Shown here: one piece after another, positions 50,810 to 58,571 of the stretch
How positions within the stretch are numbered: the first letter of the stretch is position 1
Layout: the number at the start of each line of letters is the position of its first letter
Assembly (NCBI GenBank): GCA_012516125.1
Contig: JAAYXB010000033.1
Location: 1 to 64,000 of the forward strand
Direction of reading: 5' to 3'
Source of the DNA: Bacillota bacterium
GTDB taxonomy: Bacteria > Bacillota > SHA-98 > UBA4971
Length of the DNA: 64,000 bases
The notes under the pieces: model-generated
Database searches by the model: none
The model's input: the letters and a program-made list of their open reading frames with translations, nothing else
What the model was told of the DNA's origin: nothing
Translations under genes and position numbers: made by a program

Positions 50810-51002
50810 AGTAGGCCCAACGGTTTGGGCAGGTGCGGGTCTAAGTTGGGGGTATTCTCGCAAGTAGCGGGAGAGAAGGAAAATCGAAAGTAGGCCCAAA
50901 GGTAGCGCCAAGGTTTGGGCCAAATTTGGGCCTTCGGGAAACAGAAAAGTAGACCCATAGGCCCAAAGGTATATATATACCTTGGGCCTTTGGGTCTACT
51001 TT
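50810..51002. repeat. TAGGCCCAA repeats and a giant palindrome
   Basis: The word TAGGCCCAA(A/C)GG occurs at about 50812, 50891 and 50957, with inverse TTGGGCC copies between. At 50948-50998 GTAGACCCATAGGCCCAAAGG and its near-perfect complement surround TATATATA, about 51 bases in all. It lies between the primase gene's remnant and leftward genes. It could be a replication origin, an operator set or a transcription barrier. Confidence 0.65.
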
Positions 51003-51010
51003 GTGCCTAC

Positions 51011-51135
51011 TCAACTTGGGTTTGGACTTACGCAGTTTCGGTTGCCCGCGGTATCTTTCTCCTGCTTTCCGACCCAGCGGTAGATTTTGGGTTTCTGCCC
51101 TTTACCGCCTTCTTCCGTTATAGGCATGTTCTCTC
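51011..51135 (-). pseudogene. C-terminal fragment of the primase-helicase, cut off by the IS
   Basis: In the minus-strand frame after the IS end: ENMPITEEGGKGQKPKIYRWV, then KQEKDTAGNRNC, ending with stop at 51011. KPKIYRW is the usual end of a winged helix of the kind found before the break at 52497, so these 40 codons are the original end of the gene 52498-54483. Confidence 0.6.
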
Positions 51136-51194
51136 TAGCCCCCTAACCCGGGTGGAGAAAGAGGCTCAATCGAGTCTATACTGGAGTAGGGGGG

Positions 51195-51515
51195 TTGATG
51201 AGGTTGCATCGGAACAGGTATTCGGAGGAGTTCAAGGAGCAAATCGTGCGGGAGTGTCAGCAGGTCGGCAACATAGCCGTAGTGGCTCGGCGTCATGAGA
51301 TCTCGGCGAAGACAGCTGCCAACTGGGTCAGGGCGGCCAAGGCGAGAGGGTCGGCAAGCCCCCTTCCGAAAGACAAGGATGCAAGGCTTAAGGAACTTGA
51401 AAGGCGTCTTAGGACCGTAAGCACAGAGAACGATAAGCTCAAGAGGCTTGTGGCGGAGAAGGAACTCGAGCTGGCAATCCTGAGGGAGTTGAGAACTCTT
51501 CCAAACCCTCGGTAG
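51195..51515 (+). CDS. IS3-family transposase OrfA
   Basis: 106 residues with a helix-turn-helix (YSEEFKEQIVRECQQVGNIAVVARRHEISAKTAANWVRA) and a leucine zipper-like helix at the end (DKLKRLVAEKELELAIL), the standard DNA-binding and dimerisation part of IS3 transposases. The frame of OrfB overlaps its last codons in the -1 register, so a fusion protein by frameshifting is expected, though I see no typical A6G slippery site. Confidence 0.9.
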   Translation: MMRLHRNRYSEEFKEQIVRECQQVGNIAVVARRHEISAKTAANWVRAAKARGSASPLPKDKDARLKELERRLRTVSTENDKLKRLVAEKELELAILRELRTLPNPR

Positions 51516-51574
51516 CCGACAAGGTCGCGATAGCAGACAAGTGGATCGGCGCGGGATACAGGGCAAGTTTAGTT

Positions 51575-52477
51575 TTGGGCTTTGTCGGCTTGGCGGTATC
51601 TACGTACTACGAGAACGTATCCCGCGGGGAGAAGACAGAGAATGGTGCCCAGGTTAAGGTTACAGGGAAGAGACCGGTGGGCAGGCCGGTTAGGGGGTAT
51701 TCGCTCACAGATACCGGTCGCAAGGTGTGTGACGCCCAGATCAAGGAGTGGCTATGCGGGCTTATCTGTGGGGACGGTTTTCCATATGGGTATCGTAAGC
51801 TTGCCGTCTGCCTGAGGGAAGATTACGGGCTTAAGATCAACCACAAGAAGGTTTACAGGCTCTGTAAGGAACTTCGCATCTTAAGGCCGCAGCGGATAGT
51901 GAAGCGAAACTATCCAAGACGCATAGCGAGGAAGGACACGGTATCCGGCCCTAACCAGCTTTGGGAGATGGACGTCAAGTATGGTTACATTGCAGGAACG
52001 GACAGCTTCTTTTTTCAGTTATCGCTCCTGGACGTGTTTGACAGGTGTGTAATCGACTATCACCTGGGGACGAGCTGTACAGCGTCCGACGCGGCAAGGG
52101 TGCTCAAGAATGGTCTTCGCAAGCGTGGGCTACGTGACGGTTTGGTCCTGCCGAAGTTAAGGACAGACAACGGACCTCAATTCATCGCCAGGCAATTCGA
52201 AGAGGTGTGCAGGGCACTCGGCATAACGCATGAGAGGATACCGGTCAAGACGCCGAACATGATCGCGCACATAGAAGCGTTTCATTCGATTCTGGAAGAC
52301 GAGTGTTACACAAGACACGAGTTTGGCAGCTTTGGGGAAGCGTATGCTATCGTAGCTGAATACATACGGTACTATAACCACCGCCGCAGGCACGGAGCGA
52401 TATGGTTCATGTCGCCGGAGGCGTTCCATGAAGCATTCATTCGCAATACTGTGCCTGCCAGAGTATGTGTCGCATAA
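51575..52477 (+). CDS. IS3-family transposase OrfB (catalytic)
   Basis: 300 residues from TTG 51575; the -1 frame is open back through the end of orfA, as for frameshift-made OrfAB. HTH_21-like start (YGYRKLAVCLREDYGLKINHKKVYRLCKE) and rve integrase core with catalytic Asp in LWEMDVKYGY, Asp in LRTDNGPQF and Glu in EAFHSILEDEC. All three acidic residues are intact, so the IS may be active. IS150/IS2-like subgroup. Confidence 0.92.
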   Translation: MGFVGLAVSTYYENVSRGEKTENGAQVKVTGKRPVGRPVRGYSLTDTGRKVCDAQIKEWLCGLICGDGFPYGYRKLAVCLREDYGLKINHKKVYRLCKELRILRPQRIVKRNYPRRIARKDTVSGPNQLWEMDVKYGYIAGTDSFFFQLSLLDVFDRCVIDYHLGTSCTASDAARVLKNGLRKRGLRDGLVLPKLRTDNGPQFIARQFEEVCRALGITHERIPVKTPNMIAHIEAFHSILEDECYTRHEFGSFGEAYAIVAEYIRYYNHRRRHGAIWFMSPEAFHEAFIRNTVPARVCVA

Positions 52478-54483
52478 ACTCCGGAATTAGGGGGCCAGGG
52501 GGTGTTCCTGTCCTGAAGCTCTCGGATGTAGCGCCGTACGGTTTCCTCGCTTACTCCCAGTTCCTGGACTATGTCTTTGAAGGCTATCCCGTTCTCGCCG
52601 CTCTGTTTAATGAGTTCCAGCACCTTGCCACGAGTAGAGGTGTCCTCAACCCTTACAACAAACCCTGTGGTAGTCATTTTGAAGGTTTCCGGGTTGACGT
52701 AAACCTCGATGGCTCTGTCCGTGACCCTCCCACGAGAATCAGTCAGTGGTGGAATGTCTCTACCGTCAAGCCGTAGGTAAAGAATGCGGTCGCCGGTGGC
52801 TTCGTTGGTTTTGTCCGTTTTTTCCAGGAAGATGCCCACGTCAGCTTCCCCGCTGCTCCGGCTGGAACCCCGGAAGGCGTCCCAACCGGTGTCCACGCCC
52901 TGGCGCTTGCCGAAATGGTGGACAACCAATACCGCCGCGTCAGGGAACCGCAGGACAAGCTCGTGCAGGCGGTCCCACACCTCGCCCATTTCCCAAGCCC
53001 GGTCCTCAACCTTGCTGTGAATCCTCTGGAGCGGGTCGAAAATAATCAGGTCGGGCTGGTAATCCTCGCAGACCTCAATCAATTTGTCCACCCAGTAGGG
53101 GTTATCAAGCTTCACGCCCTGGCGGTGCACCCAGCGGACGCTATCTGGAGGAATGTCGCTCAGCAGGCGCTTTATTCTTCTCGCGAAGGCGACGGGAGAG
53201 CCCTCCTCTTCGACGCAGAGAACCTTGCAAGGCTTGCGGACACTCCAGCCAGGGTATTCAAGGAAATCCTCTCCGCTGACCGCCGCCCGAATCAGGTTGA
53301 GGATGAAGAAGGTTTTCATGGCCTTTTGCGGCCCGCCGACCAAAACCTTATCGCCCCTGGCAATCAAACCATTGATGAGCCACGGTATTTCCTGTTCGGC
53401 CAGTTCCAGCATTTCTTTGTGGGTGGTAAAAAAGCTCCTAGTTTTCCGCCAGGGGATTAGCTCGGCCAGTTCCGCGTCGCTGTGGAGGCGGAGCCAGTCG
53501 CACACGTCTTTTCCGGCCTCGCCCCGCTTCCAGGGGAGCTTCACCACTACGCAGCGGTAGTCTCCCAGGACTTTAACGGCGTTAGCGACAAAGTTGTTCC
53601 ACGATGGGTCATCAGCTTGAGGGATGAGGTAGACCGTGTGGATGCCTTGAAATTCCCGCTCCCACTCGCGCCTGAAGGTAGCTCCGGGAACGCTCAAGAC
53701 CGGCACGTCAATCCCGCAGCTTTCCAGCGCCTGAATAGTCCGCAAGGCGTCACTTTCGCCCTCCACAATCACCGCTTGGTCGTGACCTTCCAAGGCGTCG
53801 AGATTCCAAAGAACGAATCGGGAGCCTTTGGCTCCGCCCTTGCGGCCGTCTCTAGCCCGGCCGCGAATACCGACAACCCGCCCGTTGACGATGAAGGGAA
53901 CAACGATGCACTCTTCCTGGCCGGGGACAAAACCTTCAGGAACGTAACCCCAGCGGTAGCGGGTTAAGAGCTCGTAGTTGATACCCCTTGCAGCCAGGTA
54001 TTCCTGCACGATTTCTAAATCCGGGGAGAGCCTTTTAGCGGCTTCGCTGGCGTACTCGTTGAAACCCTTCGGCGGGATGACAAAGGCGCTGCTGTAGTTG
54101 TCCACCTTTTCAAAAGCTGGCTTGTCTTCAAACCGCAGTTCAAAACGGTATTGGTCAAGGGTAAAGCTTGCCTCGTCTTTCGGCAGCCCGAGGATTTCCG
54201 TGAGGAAGCGAAAAGGGGAGAAGCTGCCGCAAACCGAGCAGTGGTAGACGCCGCTTTTAACGTTGACCGCAGCGGACGGCTTTTTGTCCCCGTGCTGGTG
54301 GTTTAGAGAGTTCAGGCAGCGGACGGAGATGAACCCGCTGCTGTCAGGCTGCCTTCCGACTATCTCCGGAAAGTGCGGCTCGTAAAACTCCCGGTAGGGT
54401 TCAGGGTGGGCCACCTTTGCGAAATGGATTGCCCAACCGTGGCTAGATGGTAGGTTGCTGTCCAGTAGCCTCGTTACGGTCAT
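52372..54483 (-). CDS. Primase-helicase fusion (CHC2, Toprim, RepA/DnaB-like), C-terminus replaced by IS sequence
   Basis: 703 residues as read, of which the first 662 or so are original. CHC2 zinc finger (CLNSLNHQHGDKKPSAAVNVKSGVYHCSVC), Toprim (VIVEGESDALRTIQAL, VYLIPQADDPSW), RecA-like helicase with Walker A GGPQKAMKTFF and Walker B DLIIFDPLQ, then a winged helix (GIAFKDIVQELGVSEETVRRYI). After ELQDRNTP the frame enters the IS and gains 40 foreign residues. The true end is at 51011-51135. The enzyme would prime and unwind DNA during element replication; loss of the last 40 residues may weaken it. Confidence 0.85.
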   Translation of the reverse strand: MTVTRLLDSNLPSSHGWAIHFAKVAHPEPYREFYEPHFPEIVGRQPDSSGFISVRCLNSLNHQHGDKKPSAAVNVKSGVYHCSVCGSFSPFRFLTEILGLPKDEASFTLDQYRFELRFEDKPAFEKVDNYSSAFVIPPKGFNEYASEAAKRLSPDLEIVQEYLAARGINYELLTRYRWGYVPEGFVPGQEECIVVPFIVNGRVVGIRGRARDGRKGGAKGSRFVLWNLDALEGHDQAVIVEGESDALRTIQALESCGIDVPVLSVPGATFRREWEREFQGIHTVYLIPQADDPSWNNFVANAVKVLGDYRCVVVKLPWKRGEAGKDVCDWLRLHSDAELAELIPWRKTRSFFTTHKEMLELAEQEIPWLINGLIARGDKVLVGGPQKAMKTFFILNLIRAAVSGEDFLEYPGWSVRKPCKVLCVEEEGSPVAFARRIKRLLSDIPPDSVRWVHRQGVKLDNPYWVDKLIEVCEDYQPDLIIFDPLQRIHSKVEDRAWEMGEVWDRLHELVLRFPDAAVLVVHHFGKRQGVDTGWDAFRGSSRSSGEADVGIFLEKTDKTNEATGDRILYLRLDGRDIPPLTDSRGRVTDRAIEVYVNPETFKMTTTGFVVRVEDTSTRGKVLELIKQSGENGIAFKDIVQELGVSEETVRRYIRELQDRNTPWPPNSGVYATHTLAGTVLRMNASWNASGDMNHIAPCLRRWL

Positions 54484-54763
54484 TTTGACCAGCCTCCTTC
54501 TTCAATGTCTCTCGTTTGATGTAGTTAATGCGGTCGCCAAGCTCCCGCATCGCTCTAACGTAATCGAACAGGTTCACGGTCAGGTTCTTGTCACCCTCAA
54601 ACCTTGTCCGCAAGTCCCGCAGGGTGGAGAAGTCCGCTTCTGGGTAAAGGAACATTACTTTTTTCGCTCCAGGGAACGGAACTCTGATTTCCGGCTCATA
54701 ACCGTTCATCATTAAGTAAGCGGCGAAATGCAAATCCTTCGTGTAGAAAGGCTCTCGTTTCAT
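54443..54763 (-). CDS. DUF5659-like hypothetical protein
   Basis: 106 residues from ATG 54763 (AAGGGGG upstream). The start KREPFYTKDLHFAAYLMMNGYEP matches the DUF5659 pattern (F.T.DL..AAYL...G). The rest is a beta strand pair and a long helix (FDYVRAMRELGDRINYIKRETLKKEAG). It overlaps the primase-helicase start by 41 bases and carries the shared upstream element. Such proteins are frequent next to phage-type primases; role unknown. Confidence 0.65.
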   Translation of the reverse strand: MKREPFYTKDLHFAAYLMMNGYEPEIRVPFPGAKKVMFLYPEADFSTLRDLRTRFEGDKNLTVNLFDYVRAMRELGDRINYIKRETLKKEAGQNDRNEATGQQPTI

Positions 54764-54804
54764 AGCTGTCAAACCCCCTTTTTAAGTTGGTTTTTCTTTC
54801 CACG

Positions 54805-54853
54805 TATAAAAATAGTTGACGAAAAAAGATCCGAGGTGCATAGAGGCTTATAA
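54805..54853 (-). promoter_or_regulatory. Conserved upstream element, copy 2
   Basis: Match to 49483-49530 (TATAAAAATAGTTGACGAA ... GCATAGAG.C.TATAA), about 40 bases upstream of the DUF5659-like gene. The two copies are 5.3 kb apart in the same orientation relative to their genes. Confidence 0.55.
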
Positions 54854-54880
54854 ACGTTAATGCAGCGATATTTTTACGTG

Positions 54881-54967
54881 CTAACTCGCGATTTTAATTT
54901 CTTTCAAGTAAAGATAGCCGTTTGCTACTACTGACAAAGTTACCAGCGACCAGATTAACCAGAACAT
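54881..54967 (-). CDS. Single-span membrane peptide (28 aa)
   Basis: Not in the ORF track. ATG 54967 has GGAGGTGCC 5-8 bases upstream. The product is MFWLIWSLVTLSVVANGYLYL followed by KEIKIAS: one hydrophobic segment and a short basic tail. The strong ribosome site supports translation. Role unknown. Confidence 0.5.
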   Translation of the reverse strand: MFWLIWSLVTLSVVANGYLYLKEIKIAS

Positions 54968-54981
54968 TGCTTGGCACCTCC

Positions 54982-55224
54982 TTATCCGGCATTCTCTAAC
55001 TGCCTCTTGATACGGCGCGGTACTAGCTCGTAGTGGTAGGTTGCTTCACTGCACTGCATTCCCAACGGGCAGTAGCAGAGAGCTTTCCACTCGTTGTCAC
55101 TAAAGGCGCAGATAAAGTCGTACCCGAAGTTTCCAAAACAGGTTCGAGACAGCCTTTCAGCCAGCTCGTCTTTCATTAGTTCGTCCCACTTAATCCAGAA
55201 AGCAATCGGTAGCATGACGTTCAT
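54982..55224 (-). CDS. Small hypothetical protein (80 aa)
   Basis: ATG with GAAGGGGG upstream. Trp/Phe/Cys-rich: IAFWIKWDELMKDELAERLSRTCFGNFGYDFICAFSDNEWKALCYCPLGMQCSEATYHYELV. Five cysteines, four of them within 25 residues, suggest a metal site. No family recognised. Confidence 0.5.
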   Translation of the reverse strand: MNVMLPIAFWIKWDELMKDELAERLSRTCFGNFGYDFICAFSDNEWKALCYCPLGMQCSEATYHYELVPRRIKRQLENAG

Positions 55225-55236
55225 CCCCCTTCGTGG

Positions 55237-56547
55237 TTACTCGTTAAAGATTTTCTGGTTAATCAGCTTGCTGAGTTCGTGAGAGGGCGGTAGCGTCCTG
55301 AATAAGCTGTTCCAGAAATCGCTATCGTCACGCTTTTCAACGTCCGGCTGAATGTTGTCTGGATATTGCCAGCGTGCCACGTTGTATAAAGTTTTCAGGT
55401 CACCGGAGAGGTAGCTTCTCTCAGACTTCTCCTTTTCCACGTTAGCCTGAACTCTTTTCACAAAGGTGTACCAGTTGCTAGCAAATTCCTGCCCTCGCTT
55501 GAAGAATTCCTCCATCTCCAATTGCGTGTACGTGATACCGTCACGCTTACGAGTAGGGGTAGAAATCTTATCAACGGTGGCATCGTCTAATGTGCCTGCG
55601 GTCACCAGCATGGAGAAAATATCGGTTAACTGTTTGGTAACCTTTTCCTTAGCTGTATCCGTGAGCCTGTCCCGGTAGCTGAGGGCATTCGGCAATTCCT
55701 TTAGCCACTGGCTTAACCGTCCCTGCAAATCCTTGGCCTGCAACGTTACTGCACGGTACATGCTCGGCGGGTAGGGTTCGTAACGTTCTTTATTGTCCTT
55801 GGAGAACCGTGTGAAGTCACTAGGAGCAAACGGCGGGCGTTTCAGCCCGTAGGTATCTTCGAGGAAGCGACCAATGCGCTGCAAGTCGTAGCTTCCTTCC
55901 TCAACCTCTCTCTGCAAAGCGGTAGCTCGCCGGAAGTTCTTCTGGACGACCTCCTCCTTAACGGAATCTAAAAGTCCCTGGAGGATTTCGTCATCGGAAC
56001 GCGCGAAGGATGTACCGTTGACAACAGATTTCGATACTTCGTAGTTGCGGAGGACTACCTCCACGTAGCTTTCAAAGGAACTTCTGTTACCCCTCAACGC
56101 TCTCCATTCTTTAGCAACCTTGTCAACCTTTTTGCGGAATATCTCGTCGGTTTCGTAACGCTTCCTTACTTCATCCCACATACCTGACCCCTCCTTTTGA
56201 GATTTTGAAGTAGTGGCCGTATTTACGGCTTTAGTGGTAAAATGTTGGGAGAGCAATCGCATCAGGTTATCAATGCGCTCTACCGTCCTGGCTTCGTCCA
56301 GGCTGCTCTTGACGTAATTGACGAAGGCATCTTCTTGCGGATACGGGTTCAGTTGTTCCAGTGCTCTCCGTTTGGCACGTTCCAGTTCGCTGTTTTCGTC
56401 TTTCTGTACTGGGATGAAGAATGAGTTACCAACCTGCTTACCGCTTGGACTGAAAAGCTGCACCTCACCGGTCTTGGTGTTGGTGCGTTTCAACAGCGGT
56501 CCGAACTCGCTGGTGATAAATTCTTCCTTCCAGTTGTCAATGGACAT
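55237..56547 (-). CDS. Hypothetical protein (436 aa) at the right end of the element
   Basis: ATG with AAGGAGGTGC upstream. It is mostly helical and charged, with no membrane segment, Cys motif or P-loop. N-terminal part: WKEEFITSEFGPLLKRTNTKTGEVQLFSPSGKQVG. Internal helices such as WDEVRKRYETDEIFRKKVDKVAKEWRALRG and a segment YLSGDLKTLYNVARWQYPD. Length and position (first gene after the right att end) would fit a partner of the recombinase or a structural protein, but I see no evidence for any function. Between its start and the att site are only about 85 bases. Confidence 0.55.
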   Translation of the reverse strand: MSIDNWKEEFITSEFGPLLKRTNTKTGEVQLFSPSGKQVGNSFFIPVQKDENSELERAKRRALEQLNPYPQEDAFVNYVKSSLDEARTVERIDNLMRLLSQHFTTKAVNTATTSKSQKEGSGMWDEVRKRYETDEIFRKKVDKVAKEWRALRGNRSSFESYVEVVLRNYEVSKSVVNGTSFARSDDEILQGLLDSVKEEVVQKNFRRATALQREVEEGSYDLQRIGRFLEDTYGLKRPPFAPSDFTRFSKDNKERYEPYPPSMYRAVTLQAKDLQGRLSQWLKELPNALSYRDRLTDTAKEKVTKQLTDIFSMLVTAGTLDDATVDKISTPTRKRDGITYTQLEMEEFFKRGQEFASNWYTFVKRVQANVEKEKSERSYLSGDLKTLYNVARWQYPDNIQPDVEKRDDSDFWNSLFRTLPPSHELSKLINQKIFNE

Positions 56548-56621
56548 CTGGCAGCACCTCCTTGAAAATTTCTAGTTAGGCTGCTTTGAGAGTGAGGATA
56601 AAGGGAAGTCCTTCCAGATTT

Positions 56622-56650
56622 GAGCGGTTCCTAAATGCTGAAAGCGATCG
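56622..56650. other. attR of the serine-recombinase element
   Basis: Element TTCCTAA, central AT (56635-56636), host GCTGAAAGC. The ATG made by AT plus the host G is the Met codon of the restored host gene (NSMLKAIEEA). Confidence 0.85.
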
Positions 56651-58023
56651 AGGAAGCCAAGCATGTTGCTACTGTCCGAAGGCGCGAACGGCAGAGGGCC
56701 GAGGAGTTCAAGGCCATACTGGATTTCGCGTACGAGGGAATTGTTGCCATAGACCAGTTCGGCCTCGTCAAGGTGTTTAACCCCATTGCCGAGCGGCTCC
56801 TCGGGGTGAGTGCAGCTAGGGCTATCGGTAGGCCCATCACGGAGGTCCTTCCAGGCGTTGGTCTTGACCTCGTCCGGGCAAGTGGTCGACCGGAACTCGG
56901 CGCAGTGCAGCGCCTAGGCAGTACGCTCATTGTGAGCAACCGTGTTCCCATAACCGTGGGTGGGGAGACCGTCGGCGTTGTCTTCACTTTCCAAGATGTC
57001 TCCCGAATACAGCAAGTGGAGAAGGAGGTGAGGCGCGAACTTTATCTCAAAGGGCACGTGGCGAAACACACGTTTGACGACATCATCACGGTTGACGACA
57101 CTATGCGCGAGGTCATCGCACGGGCACGAAGGTTTGCCTCAACTGACTCGACCGTGCTTATTTTCGGCGAGACAGGGACAGGCAAAGAGCTTTTTGCACA
57201 GAGCATCCACAATGCGAGCCGCCGTCGCAACGGACCTTTTGTGGCAGTCAACTGTGCTGCTCTCCCTGAGAGCCTGCTGGAGAGCGAGCTGTTTGGCTAC
57301 GAAGAAGGTGCGTTCACGGGTTCGCGAAAAGGTGGCAAGCCAGGTCTATTCGAGCTTGCTCACGGCGGGACCATATTCCTCGACGAGATCGGCGACATGT
57401 CCATGCAAATCCAGGCTCGCCTTCTCCGAGTGCTTGAACAACGGGAAGTTATGAGGCTGGGTGGCGACAAGGTTCTTCCCGTAGATGTGCGCGTGATTGC
57501 TGCAACCCATAGAGATCTCAAGCGAGCGGTCAGTGATGGGACGTTTCGAGCAGATCTATTCTATCGGCTGAACATACTCACCATTGCCCTTCCGCCCCTG
57601 CGGGAAAGGACCTGTGATATTCCGGCACTCGCTGAGCGCTTCATTGCAGCGTCGTGCCGCAGTCTCGGTATACCGCAAAAGACACTCAGCTCCGGGGCGA
57701 TCACGGCCCTCGTGAGCCACACGTGGCCGGGAAACGTGCGCGAGCTGCGGAACGTGTGCGAGCGGTTGGCAGTCGGTGTGGAGTCTTGCGAAATCGATGA
57801 GGAGACCGTGTGGAAACTACTGGGGCGCGACGATCGCGCTACCGAAAGCACACAGCCTGAGGGGACCGTTACGGTTTCAATCAAAGGGGGTCTTCGCCAG
57901 ATTGAAGACGAGATCATGCGACAGGTGCTCAGAAAGGTAGGTGGCGACAGAACAGAGGCTGCGCGGTTGCTGGGTATCAACCGCAGCACACTCTGGAGGA
58001 GGCTTGGGGCAGGTACCAGTTGA
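56635..58023 (+). pseudogene. Sigma-54 activator, PAS-AAA+-Fis half, split by the element
   Basis: 462 residues. PAS domain (about 28-130: ILDFAYEGIVAIDQFGLVKVFNPIAERLLG), sigma-54 interaction AAA+ domain with Walker [17 protein letters not shown], the sigma-54 loop GAFTGS (GAFTGA in most), Walker B GGTIFLDEIGDM, and FRADLFYRLN near the Arg finger. C-terminal Fis-type helix-turn-helix (GGDRTEAARLLGINRSTLWRRL). The ATG at 56635 has no good ribosome site, so this half may be made poorly or not at all while the element is present. If made, it lacks the PrpR_N sensor and could be constitutive. Confidence 0.9.
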
Positions 58024-58146
58024 CAGTATGCTCTTTGTGCCTGATAGTATGCCCCTCAGAGGACGGGAGACTCGGGATAAGGCAGGCGGGTCTTGCTAGC
58101 ACGCGATCTAGGCACGCGATGAAGTCCGGACCTGCACGGCACTGAC

Positions 58147-58173
58147 GTTGCATAATGGGTTGCATTATGCAAC
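58147..58173. promoter_or_regulatory. Upstream activator site 1
   Basis: GTTGCATAATG-GGTTG-CATTATGCAAC: two perfect 11-bp arms and a 5-base spacer. It lies 208-234 bases upstream of the -24/-12 promoter, the normal range for sigma-54 enhancer sites. Confidence 0.75.
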
Positions 58174-58224
58174 ACACCCCCATCGCACACCAATGCCATT
58201 CGGCGACAACATGTCCGGATCCAA

Positions 58225-58239
58225 GTTGCACTGCGCAAC
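58225..58239. promoter_or_regulatory. Upstream activator site 2
   Basis: GTTGC-ACTGC-GCAAC, a shorter form of the same dyad (GTTGC...GCAAC), 142-156 bases upstream of the -24/-12 promoter. Confidence 0.6.
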
Positions 58240-58380
58240 ATCGGCCTGCGCGGTGAGCCGCCGCGGGCCTGTTTTGTCTTTGGATCCAGTTGCTCCAGAC
58301 GCCGCTCAGGACTGCGTTGTGGCGGCCGTCAACTGCTGCCTTCGCTTCCGAGAGCTGTTCGGCAGTCGCAGACTCCCGTA

Positions 58381-58397
58381 CTGGTACCGGAATTGCA
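58381..58397 (+). promoter_or_regulatory. Sigma-54 (-24/-12) promoter
   Basis: CTGGTACCGGAATTGCA: GG and GC 10 bases apart, fitting YTGGCACGN4TTGCW at nearly all conserved positions. It faces the kinase gene, about 175 bases downstream. Confidence 0.8.
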
Positions 58398-58571
58398 TAG
58401 TAGCACTGATGACGACGGCGGGCTTGCTGACGGCGGCGGGCTCCGGCTGGCAAGGCGGCATTCTCCGGACGTGCTTGACGCCCGCGCGAGCGACACGGCC
58501 GAGCCGTGGGGGAGAGGCAGGTGACTCGTTGGGACTGAGGCGCGCACGCATTGCTCGCTTTCCCCGTGCGA

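Larger units (their letters stand above)
51136..52497 (+). mobile_element. IS3-family insertion sequence
   Basis: About 1.36 kb with imperfect terminal inverted repeats TAGCCCCCTAAcCCGGg and TGGCCCCCTAATTCCGGA (read inwards). Contains orfA and orfB in two frames. I see no clear 3-bp target duplication at the ends (CTC versus GGG), so ends may have changed after insertion. It lies in the primase-helicase gene of the 12-kb element. Confidence 0.85.
44676..56634. mobile_element. Large serine recombinase element (about 12.0 kb) inside the activator gene
   Basis: Defined by the AT core at both ends and by the reading frame of the host gene. It carries a large serine recombinase and excisionase-like gene at its left end, a cation/proton antiporter, a LysM-like membrane protein, a ribbon-helix-helix protein, several unknown genes, a primase-helicase with an IS3 insertion, and a 436-residue unknown protein at the right end. 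Almost all genes read leftwards. GC content is clearly lower than in the host flanks, most of all at 44.7-51 kb. No relaxase, conjugation or virion genes were recognised, so it may be a decayed or satellite element. Confidence 0.9.

Noticed and set aside
51480-51515. Programmed frameshift slippery site in the IS
   Set aside because: The -1 overlap exists, but I could not find an A6G-type heptamer in the right register, so I do not mark one.
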